Shown here: positions 36,805 through 44,048 of the stretch, in pieces | Position numbering within the stretch: position 1 is the first letter of the stretch | Layout of the letters: each line of letters opens with the position of its first letter | DNA from: Phycisphaerales bacterium | Lineage (GTDB): Bacteria > Planctomycetota > Phycisphaerae > Phycisphaerales > UBA1924 | DNA: 64,000 bases | NCBI GenBank assembly: GCA_030149165.1 | Contig: JASBRY010000009.1 | Span: forward strand, 868,001-932,000 | Direction of reading: 5' to 3' | The notes under the pieces: model-generated | What the model saw: only the letters and a program-made list of their open reading frames with translations | Databases searched by the model: none | Told to the model about the DNA's origin: nothing | Program-made: the position numbers and the translations under genes

Positions 36805-37272
36805 TCAGCCGTCGCGTTCGAGCAGGAGTTTCGTGAGTGCTTCTTGGAGTTCCGCGTGGAGTTGCTGGTCGTGTCCGTTCGCATCCGCGACACGCGCGTG
36901 TCCGAAGTCGTACGCTTCGAATGGTCCTTGCTTGCGGAGCGTGGGGTCTTCGGAGTCGAAGCGGGGGACGCAGTGGCCGTGGAGTTCGGGGACTTGGTTG
37001 CAGAGGACGAGGTAGTTGATGCGATTGGATCCGGTCACTTGCATGATCGCGTCGCCGAGCAATGTGAGGTCGGAGAAGAACTGTGCTCGCTGGTCGTGGT
37101 CGAGGTCGTTGGGTGACGCGACGACAGTGCGTGGGAGGAGCATGCAGCAGCCGTTGATGGGATCGGGCTGGTACTTGCCGAGGATCGCGTAGCCGGAGGG
37201 CATCTCACAGATGAGTTCGGGGTCGTTCCCGGCTTTGATCCGCTCGACACGGTTTGAGATAGGTCCGCTCAC
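36805..37272 (-). CDS. HIT family hydrolase-like protein
   Basis: 155 residues from GTG 37272, overlapping the uvrA stop as GTGA. The histidine-triad segment reads ELHGHCVPRF: compared with the H-x-H-W-H-x-x-P-R pattern of related HIT proteins, the first His is Glu, and the next two are kept, including the nucleophile position. HIT proteins hydrolyse or transfer nucleotides from phosphate-linked substrates such as dinucleoside polyphosphates. A longer frame upstream from 37416 is inside uvrA and is not used. Coupling to uvrA suggests coordinated expression rather than a shared reaction. Confidence 0.8.
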   Translation of the reverse strand: MSGPISNRVERIKAGNDPELICEMPSGYAILGKYQPDPINGCCMLLPRTVVASPNDLDHDQRAQFFSDLTLLGDAIMQVTGSNRINYLVLCNQVPELHGHCVPRFDSEDPTLRKQGPFEAYDFGHARVADANGHDQQLHAELQEALTKLLLERDG

Positions 37273-40200
37273 AGCATGCCTTTCAGGAGTGGTTTGAGAT
37301 ACTGGCCCGTGTAGCTCGCTTTGACTTTCGCGACTTCTTCTGGTGTGCCGGTTGCGAGGAGGGTGCCTCCCTTGTCGCCTCCCTCTGGTCCGAGGTCGAT
37401 GATCCAGTCGGCGCATTTGATGACATCGAGGTTGTGCTCGATGATGATGAGCGTGTTCCCGGCGTCGGCGAGTCGGTTGAGGACGCTAATCAGTTTGTTG
37501 ATGTCCTCGAAGTGGAGACCAGTGGTGGGTTCATCGAGGATGTAGAGGGTGTGTTCTGAACTTTGCGTGCCGTCGTATTTGGTGCCTTTCCCGAGCTCGG
37601 TCGCGAGCTTGACACGCTGTGCTTCACCGCCGGACAAGGTTGTTGAGGGTTGTCCGAGCGTGATGTATCCGAGTCCTACATCGCGGAGGCACTCGGTGAA
37701 ACGGAGGATCTTGGGATGGTTCTCGAAGAACTCGCACGAATCCTCGACGGTCATCGCGAGGACATCCGCGATGTTCTTCCCTCGATACAGCACTTCGAGG
37801 GTCTCGCGGTTGTAGCGTTTCCCGTTGCAGACCTCACACTCGACGAAGACATCGGGGAGGAAGTGCATCTCAATTTTTTTGGTCCCTTGTCCGGCGCATG
37901 CTTCGCAGCGACCGCCTCCTTTGTTGGACGCGACATTGAAGGAGAAGCGTCCTGGCTTGTATCCACGGATTTTGGATTCTTTGGTCGCGGTGAAGACCTT
38001 GCGGATCTCGTCGAAGATACCGGTATAGGTCGCGGGGTTGGAGCGGGGTGTGCGACCGATCGGGGATTGATCGACCTCGATGATGCGGTCGATGTGCTGG
38101 AGACCAGTGACGCGTGAGTGCTCACCCGGCTTGGTTTTGGATCCCATGACTTGTTTTTTGGCGACTTGCAGCAGGATCTGATTGACGAGCGTGGATTTCC
38201 CAGATCCAGAGACGCCGGTCACGCAGAGCATCCCTCCGATTGGGAAGGGGACATCAATGTTTTTGAGGTTGTTGTGACGAGCGCCCTTGACGGTCATTGC
38301 TTTCTTGAGATTCAACTCTCGGCGTTCTTTGGGCACCTCGATCTTCTTGCGACCTGCGAGGTAGTCTCCGGTCAGTGATGCCTTGGTGCTCGTGATGTCC
38401 TTGATGCTTCCTTGCGCGACGACGGTTCCGCCATGGACTCCGGGACCAGGTCCGATGTCCACGATGTGATCCGCGGCTCGGATCGTGTCCTCGTCGTGCT
38501 CAACCACAAGCACGGTATTCCCGATATCCGTGAGGTGACGGAGCGTGCGGATGAGTCGATCGTTGTCGCGTTGATGGAGTCCGATCGTGGGTTCGTCGAG
38601 GACATAGCACGCGCCGACGAGTCCCGATCCGACCTGGGTCGCGAGTCGGATGCGTTGTGCTTCTCCGCCGGAAAGCGTCGCGGTGCGACGATCGAGGGAG
38701 AGGTAATCGAGTCCGACGGATTCGAGGAACTTGAGTCGGTTGGTGATCTCACGCACGATCGCTTCGGCGATGACCTGCTGTTCTTTCGTGAGTTTGAGCG
38801 ACTCGATGTATTTGATCGCGTCGGTGATGTTGAGTCGCGCCAATTCGGAGATGTTGAGGATGGATCCGTCGTTGGTAGGGCGTCCGATGACTGTTTCGGA
38901 TCCCGCTTTGCTCATGTCCGCCTTGTGCGAGGATTCGACGGTGACATGGAGCGATGCTGTTTTGAGTCGATCGCCGCAGCAGTTGTGGCAGGTGACTTCT
39001 TGTTGGTACTGGTGGAGGTGATCCTTGACCCAACTGGATTCGGTTTTGTGGAACCACGAGTGGAGCATCGGGAAGACACCGTCCCATTGCTTGCGGTACT
39101 TGGTCTTTCCCTTGAGGTGTGCGTTGGCGTAGTCTGTGCCGTACATAAGGAGGTTATAGAGGTCGTCGGACATCGCTGAGAGGTGCATGGACTGGGGGAT
39201 CTCGAACGCCCTGCAGAACTTGCGGAGCATCCGTGGGTAGATCATCGCGCCTGGGCCGTTCTTCTTCCAAGGTTGGATCGCGTTGTTGAGGATCGCGACA
39301 TCCTTGTTGGGAACGACGAGGTCCTCAGCGAACTCAAGGATGACTCCAAGTCCGTGACACTCGGGGCACGCGCCGAAGGGGGAGTTGAACGAGAAGAGAC
39401 GGGGCGAGAGCTCCGAGAGGGAGATCTCCGGATGATCGGGGTCCGCGAAGTGCTCACTGAAGGCGTGGTCGGTCCACTGGTCGCGATTGTCCGTGTCGTT
39501 GACGGAGATCAGCACGGAACCCTCGGCGAGTCGCAGCGCGGCTTCGATGGATTCGACAAGTCGTTGTTGAGCGTCGGGTTTGATGACGATGCGATCGACG
39601 ACCGCTTCGATGGTGTGTTTTTTGTGGCGATGAAGCTTGAGTGGGTTCTCGTTGTCTTCCTTGAGGGTTTCTCGGAGGTCGACGAGGTCGCCGTTAACTC
39701 GGGCGCGCATCCAGCCGTGCTTGACGAAGTCTTCGAGGATGTCCTTGTGGAACCCCTTCTTGGCGCGAACGACCGGCGCGAGGACCATGAGTCTGGTGCC
39801 TTCACCGAAGTCCATGACATGGTCCACGATCTGGGTCGCGGAGGAGGACTCGATGGGTTTGCCTGATCGAGCGGTGACGGTGCCGTCTTTTTTGGTTTTG
39901 GTTGGTGCCCACGAACGAGGTGTGCCGCAGCGTGCGAAGAGCAGGCGGAGGTAGTCGTAGATTTCGGTCGTCGTCGCGACGGTAGAGCGTGGGTTGTGCG
40001 AGGCGCTGCGCTGCTCGATCGCGATGGTGGGGGGGATGCCTTCGATCTCTTCGATGTCTGGTTTTTTAAGCTGATCGAGGAACTGGCGCGCGTACGCCGA
40101 GAGCGACTCCATGTACTTGCGTTGACCCTCGGCGAAGATCGTGTCGAACGCGAGTGAGGACTTTCCTGATCCGGACAATCCTGTGATGATGACGAGCTGA

Positions 40201-40415
40201 TCGCGCGGGATGTCGATGTCGAGCGACTTGAGGTTGTGCTCTTTAGCGCCGCGGATGCGGATGTGCTTGTTGGGGTCGGTAGAAATCTTGGTTGATGGAG
40301 CCATCGATGATGATTTCGAGGAAGGCTTCTTCTTGGACACCATTTTCGTTGCTTTCTTGGACCCGGCTTTCTTTGGACCTGTCTTCTTGGTCGCTTTCTT
40401 CACGGCAGGAGTCAC
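37269..40415 (-). CDS. uvrA: Excinuclease ABC subunit A with Lys-rich N-terminal extension
   Basis: Damage-recognition ATPase of nucleotide excision repair, 1048 residues from GTG 40415. Two ABC modules are present: Walker A motifs GLSGSGKSSL and [10 protein letters not shown], signatures LSGGEAQRIRLATQ and LSGGEAQRVKLATE. Zinc modules include CEACAGQG...CEVCNGKRYN and CPECHGLG...CHNCCG. The GTG overlaps the stop of the small membrane protein gene by GTGA and is chosen for that; the frame reaches further up to 40640 but those codons lie inside the small gene. Before the first ABC strand (HIRIRGAKEHNLKSL) there is an extension of about 50 residues dominated by Lys, Ala and Ser (VKKATKKTGPKKAGSKKAT), like histone-H1-type tails. 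E. coli UvrA has 940 residues. Confidence 0.95.
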   Translation of the reverse strand: MTPAVKKATKKTGPKKAGSKKATKMVSKKKPSSKSSSMAPSTKISTDPNKHIRIRGAKEHNLKSLDIDIPRDQLVIITGLSGSGKSSLAFDTIFAEGQRKYMESLSAYARQFLDQLKKPDIEEIEGIPPTIAIEQRSASHNPRSTVATTTEIYDYLRLLFARCGTPRSWAPTKTKKDGTVTARSGKPIESSSATQIVDHVMDFGEGTRLMVLAPVVRAKKGFHKDILEDFVKHGWMRARVNGDLVDLRETLKEDNENPLKLHRHKKHTIEAVVDRIVIKPDAQQRLVESIEAALRLAEGSVLISVNDTDNRDQWTDHAFSEHFADPDHPEISLSELSPRLFSFNSPFGACPECHGLGVILEFAEDLVVPNKDVAILNNAIQPWKKNGPGAMIYPRMLRKFCRAFEIPQSMHLSAMSDDLYNLLMYGTDYANAHLKGKTKYRKQWDGVFPMLHSWFHKTESSWVKDHLHQYQQEVTCHNCCGDRLKTASLHVTVESSHKADMSKAGSETVIGRPTNDGSILNISELARLNITDAIKYIESLKLTKEQQVIAEAIVREITNRLKFLESVGLDYLSLDRRTATLSGGEAQRIRLATQVGSGLVGACYVLDEPTIGLHQRDNDRLIRTLRHLTDIGNTVLVVEHDEDTIRAADHIVDIGPGPGVHGGTVVAQGSIKDITSTKASLTGDYLAGRKKIEVPKERRELNLKKAMTVKGARHNNLKNIDVPFPIGGMLCVTGVSGSGKSTLVNQILLQVAKKQVMGSKTKPGEHSRVTGLQHIDRIIEVDQSPIGRTPRSNPATYTGIFDEIRKVFTATKESKIRGYKPGRFSFNVASNKGGGRCEACAGQGTKKIEMHFLPDVFVECEVCNGKRYNRETLEVLYRGKNIADVLAMTVEDSCEFFENHPKILRFTECLRDVGLGYITLGQPSTTLSGGEAQRVKLATELGKGTKYDGTQSSEHTLYILDEPTTGLHFEDINKLISVLNRLADAGNTLIIIEHNLDVIKCADWIIDLGPEGGDKGGTLLATGTPEEVAKVKASYTGQYLKPLLKGML

Positions 40416-40597
40416 GGTGTGGATTCCTGTGCGGGTTGGTTGGCCTGTTGTTGTGCGGCGTCTTGTTGCTCGCTTCGGTGTTTCTGGTACATGAAGAATC
40501 CCAGAAGGATGAATCCGATCGCGAGACCGGTGCAGTAGGAGCCCAGTTTGGAGCGGAAACTGCTCGGAGTTGAGTTTGGATTCTCGAATTTGCTCAT
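40412..40597 (-). CDS. Small single-span membrane protein upstream of uvrA
   Basis: 61 residues: a polar Ser/Asn/Pro-rich N-terminus, one hydrophobic helix (about 21-38, CTGLAIGFILLGFFMY) and a Gln-rich tail (EQQDAAQQQANQPAQ). Its TGA overlaps the GTG of uvrA, which is good evidence that it is a real translated gene. No family recognised. Confidence 0.65.
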   Translation of the reverse strand: MSKFENPNSTPSSFRSKLGSYCTGLAIGFILLGFFMYQKHRSEQQDAAQQQANQPAQESTP

Positions 40598-40854
40598 GTG
40601 ATGGGACTTTATCCGTATACCCGATCAAAACCCACCCCAAGATCGGGTGATGTCGAATTTCAGTATTGAAATCTGAGAATATCGGTCCCGAACAAGATGG
40701 TTGAAAGATTCCTCGAGGTTCTCTGGCGAGTCGTACACCTTTGTGGTTTCTTTGGATACCATTGCTCCACTAGGCACGGAGCGCCTTGGACAGATTCAAG
40801 AAGACTAGACGCCAAGGTCGGCAGGTCCGCGCACAGATTGCTGTGCATCGCTCC
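40598..40854. other. Divergent gap before the 3D-domain gene
   Basis: 257 bp between the uvrA unit (minus) and the 3D-domain gene (plus). TTG 40786 is a possible earlier start of the latter. I see no RNA gene. Confidence 0.4.
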
Positions 40855-41532
40855 ATGAAGAAACCAACTCCCATACAGGTCGTCAATATCCGCAGCCGCG
40901 CTCGCGCGATGGGTGTGTTTGATGGCGTGCTTTGGCTCGCGGCGTTGTCGCTCGTGGTGACCAGCGCGATCTGGACCAAAACGACCGGAGCGCTGCCGGC
41001 GCTTGTTGGTCTTGAACAACCCAAGCTGGTTGCACAGGTAGAGACTCCGATTGTTGAGATTGCTGAATCAGCAGATCTTGAAACACCGGTAGTAGAATCA
41101 CCGATCATCGAAGTTGTTGAATCCCAGCAGGTTCAGGACGAAAAACTTGTTGAAGAAGAGGTCATAGATCCGTCCTATCGCTACTTCGATGGGAAACTGG
41201 TGCGTCCTGCACGCGTGATCTACATGACCGTGACAGGATATTCTCCCGATGCTCGCTCGTGTGGTGAGTTCGCTGACGGCAAGACCGCGATTATGAAGTC
41301 GGTCTGGACCAACGGCATGAAGCTCGTCGCGGCGGATCCGAAAGTGCTCCCATACTGGTCGATGGTCTCGGTCCCTGGATACGCGGGATCGGAGATCGTT
41401 CCGGTGCTCGACTGCGGCGGAGCGATCAAGGGCAATCGTCTCGATTTGCTCTACCCAACCCACAACATGGCGCGACAGTGGGGCGTGCGTCAGGTACCGG
41501 TGACTGTTTGGGAATATGTCGACGAGCTCTGA
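40855..41532 (+). CDS. Membrane-anchored 3D-domain protein
   Basis: 225 residues from ATG 40855. A cytoplasmic basic start (KKPTPIQVVNIRSRARAMG) precedes one membrane segment (VLWLAALSLVVTSAIW, about 25-42), then a Glu/Val-rich linker of ~75 residues and a C-terminal 3D (Asp-Asp-Asp) double-psi beta-barrel: YMTVTGYSPD, KLVAADPKVLPYWSMVSVPGY, VLDCGGAIKGNRLDLLYP. The conserved Asp residues of the 3D family are visible. Such domains occur in lytic transglycosylase MltA and resuscitation-promoting proteins, so a wall-related periplasmic role is likely (inference). TTG 40786 would add 23 basic residues. Confidence 0.82.
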   Translation: MKKPTPIQVVNIRSRARAMGVFDGVLWLAALSLVVTSAIWTKTTGALPALVGLEQPKLVAQVETPIVEIAESADLETPVVESPIIEVVESQQVQDEKLVEEEVIDPSYRYFDGKLVRPARVIYMTVTGYSPDARSCGEFADGKTAIMKSVWTNGMKLVAADPKVLPYWSMVSVPGYAGSEIVPVLDCGGAIKGNRLDLLYPTHNMARQWGVRQVPVTVWEYVDEL

Positions 41533-41602
41533 GTCGCGCGAAACTGCAAACGAATCAAGTTGATCCACACAGGACGCGGTCGCGGTCCTAGAGTGCGTTC
41601 GC

Positions 41603-42517
41603 ATGATGTTTTCGCTCAATACCAACTCCATCCGCAGCGTCCTCAAACAAAGGGGAGCGCGTGCGATCTCGCCCGCGGATCTCCCGAAATACACGATGGA
41701 CCAGTTTGGTTTGCGTGCGATCAACTTCTCGACGGATCAACTCGCGGGACTCACTCCGAAAGACCTTGAGAAGATCCGCGACACTGGTGATCGTGTTGGA
41801 TGTTCGTGTTTGCTACTCAGTCAGTCTGACCCGCTCCCGCTTGGGGAAGTGAGGGGTGATGTGGCGCTCGAAGCGGTTGAGCGTATGACGCGAGTTGTGA
41901 AAGCGGCGTCACTCATGGGATGCAATGCGGTTTCGGTCGGGATCAAGTCCAAGGATTCTGACGAAGCGTTCGAGCAAGCGGTTGAGAGCATGAAGCATGT
42001 GCTGCAAGCCGCGGATCGAGCGGAGATCAATGTGCTGATCGCACCCTCGACTGGTTTGACTGAAGACACAGAACGATTGACTGATTTGCTCAAAGGGATC
42101 GGCGGGTTTCGGATCGGGACGATGCCGGACTTCGATACAGCAGCAAAGACTGGTGATGGGGTTTCGTACCTGAAGAAACTCACGCCGTATGCGTCGGTGG
42201 TCAATGCATCGACACTGGGATTCACGATTCCGGAATCAGAATCAGGTTCAAAGAAAGCAGATGAGAAAGAGGAAGAAACCGACGATGGATTGAGCGGTCT
42301 TGATGCTCTCGCGGCGGAGCTTGAGGGGATGCTGATGGAGGACGATCCGGTCCCAGTCCACGAGGGGTACGACCTTCCGCAACTGGTCGGAGCGATCGCG
42401 GCGGTGGGCTTCGATGGGACGATCTCGATCGATTATCAAGGGGATGGGGACGAAACACTCGGCGTTATGCACTCCAAAGAGGCAATCGAAGAGGCTCTCG
42501 CTGCACTCAAGGAATAA
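41603..42517 (+). CDS. TIM-barrel sugar phosphate isomerase/epimerase-like protein
   Basis: 304 residues with the xylose-isomerase-like/AP endonuclease 2 barrel layout: FSLNTNSIR at the start, LRAINFSTDQL, ASLMGCNAVSVGI, INVLIAPSTG (family usually has E-N-H here), FRIGTMPDFDTA, ASVVNASTLGFTI and GFDGTISIDYQGDGDE near the end. Metal-binding positions look only partly conserved, so it may not be an active isomerase. A charged insertion (about 213-250, rich in Glu/Asp) is inserted before the last strands. Substrate unknown. ATG 41606 is an alternative start. Confidence 0.75.
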   Translation: MMFSLNTNSIRSVLKQRGARAISPADLPKYTMDQFGLRAINFSTDQLAGLTPKDLEKIRDTGDRVGCSCLLLSQSDPLPLGEVRGDVALEAVERMTRVVKAASLMGCNAVSVGIKSKDSDEAFEQAVESMKHVLQAADRAEINVLIAPSTGLTEDTERLTDLLKGIGGFRIGTMPDFDTAAKTGDGVSYLKKLTPYASVVNASTLGFTIPESESGSKKADEKEEETDDGLSGLDALAAELEGMLMEDDPVPVHEGYDLPQLVGAIAAVGFDGTISIDYQGDGDETLGVMHSKEAIEEALAALKE

Positions 42518-42587
42518 ATCGTCTATGGTATGATCGGGTGTCACCCAGTCCGTTTGAATCGCACAGACCTCCAAGAGAGGACCGCTC

Positions 42588-43370
42588 GTGAGCACGCAGG
42601 CAACACAGACCAAGACCGCGCCCGCCGTCAAGGAATCCATCAACACGCTCGGGAAACCGACTCCAGTGCCAGCCAATCGACCCATCATCATCACCATTGA
42701 TGGTCCCGCCGGGACCGGGAAATCGACGGTGGCGCGGATGCTCGCGTCCAAGTTGGGATTGGACTTCTTGGATACAGGAGCGATGTACCGCGCCGCGGCC
42801 GCGATCATGATCGACAAGAAGTTCGATGAGGATCAGGTAGGGGAACTGGTGAGTGAAGTCATCGGTGCGGATCTGCACTTCGACTGGACTCAGGATCCGC
42901 CGACGATTCTTGCGTGGGACAATCCGATTGATCATCGCATCCGATCGCAAGAGGTCACTGATCTGGTGTCGCATGTCGCGACGCTCTCAGAGCTTCGACA
43001 GCACATGGTCCGCAAGCAGCGGATCATCTTTGCTCAGCATCCTCATCTGGTTACTGAGGGGCGCGATCAGGGATCGGTTGCGTTCCCGGATGCTCCGGTC
43101 AAGTTCTATCTGGATGCGGAGCCGATGATTCGTGCGCAGCGGAGGATCGATCAGCTCGGGATTGATCCCGAGACAATGTCGCTCGAGATGATGTGTGATC
43201 GGATCATCCAGCGGGACAAGATGGACTCAACGCGTGCGGACGGACCTCTGGTCTGTCCGGATGATGCGATACGGATCGATACTTCGGCGATGGAAATCGA
43301 GGAGGTAGTTGATCTGATGGCTAAGCATGTGATGGCGCGTGTTCAAGATCTGCCGGAGCTTGATTCGTAG
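42588..43370 (+). CDS. cmk: Cytidylate kinase
   Basis: CMP/dCMP kinase, 260 residues from GTG 42588, with AGAGAGGA just upstream as ribosome binding site. P-loop: DGPAGTGKSTVARML; then LDFLDTGAMYRA and EGRDQGSVAFPDAPVKFYLDA (family usually GRDIGTVVFP). The first ~30 residues are a polar extension before the core strand. Followed one base after its stop by the plsC-like gene, an arrangement seen in many bacteria. Confidence 0.93.
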   Translation: MSTQATQTKTAPAVKESINTLGKPTPVPANRPIIITIDGPAGTGKSTVARMLASKLGLDFLDTGAMYRAAAAIMIDKKFDEDQVGELVSEVIGADLHFDWTQDPPTILAWDNPIDHRIRSQEVTDLVSHVATLSELRQHMVRKQRIIFAQHPHLVTEGRDQGSVAFPDAPVKFYLDAEPMIRAQRRIDQLGIDPETMSLEMMCDRIIQRDKMDSTRADGPLVCPDDAIRIDTSAMEIEEVVDLMAKHVMARVQDLPELDS

Positions 43371-43371
43371 C

Positions 43372-44040
43372 ATGCTCGCTCGGTTCCGCTCCAAGCATCC
43401 GGGTTCATCGCTGCTGCATATCGCGTTCTTTAACCTGTGCCGTGGGATTGTGCACTTTGTGTTCATCGTGATCTATCGCGTGCGCCATCGCGGGATAGGT
43501 CGTGTGCCGAGGACTGGGGGGGTGCTTCTGGTCGCGAATCATCAGTCGTTCCTGGATCCGCCGTTGATTGGTGGGTGTTTGACGACGCGGGATACGGATT
43601 TCCTTGCTCGCGGCGGGTTGTTCAAGTTCAAGCCGTTCGCGTGGATTATCACGAAGCTCAACGCGACTCCGATCAAACAGGGTGCTGGTGATACAGGCGC
43701 GATCAAAGAGATCATCAAGCGTCTCAATGAGGGCAAAGCGGTCGTGGTGTTCCCAGAAGGATCACGCACGCCGGATGGAACGGTTCAGAAGTTTGAGCGT
43801 GGGATCTCTGTGCTGCTCAAGCGGGCGCACTGTGTGGTGGTCCCTGTAGGGATTGCGGGTGTCTTCGATGTTTGGCCTCGGCATCGCAAGTTGCCCAGAC
43901 TCTTCACACGTCCGGTCGCGGTTGTGTACGGCGAACCGATGCAGTCGGACGAGTTGCTTGAGTCTGGTCCCGATCACGCGATTGCACACCTGCAAGCGTG
44001 CATCGAACAACTGGTGGAAGAAGCGGAATCGATGCGGTAG
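43372..44040 (+). CDS. plsC: 1-acyl-sn-glycerol-3-phosphate acyltransferase (PlsC)
   Basis: Acyltransferase of phospholipid synthesis, 222 residues. The catalytic NHQSFLDP (H-x4-D) and the glycerol-phosphate-binding FPEGSRTPDG are both present. An N-terminal hydrophobic segment (LLHIAFFNLCRGIVHFVFIVIY) anchors it to the inner membrane. ATG 43372 begins one base after the cmk stop; the frame also extends upstream to 43339 inside cmk. Ends 8 bp from the convergent FlgI-like gene. Confidence 0.92.
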   Translation: MLARFRSKHPGSSLLHIAFFNLCRGIVHFVFIVIYRVRHRGIGRVPRTGGVLLVANHQSFLDPPLIGGCLTTRDTDFLARGGLFKFKPFAWIITKLNATPIKQGAGDTGAIKEIIKRLNEGKAVVVFPEGSRTPDGTVQKFERGISVLLKRAHCVVVPVGIAGVFDVWPRHRKLPRLFTRPVAVVYGEPMQSDELLESGPDHAIAHLQACIEQLVEEAESMR

Positions 44041-44048
44041 GAGCGCGC

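Noticed and set aside
37273-37416. Longer N-terminus of the HIT protein
   Set aside because: The extra codons lie inside uvrA, translate to an Arg-rich shadow, and the GTGA overlap start is better.
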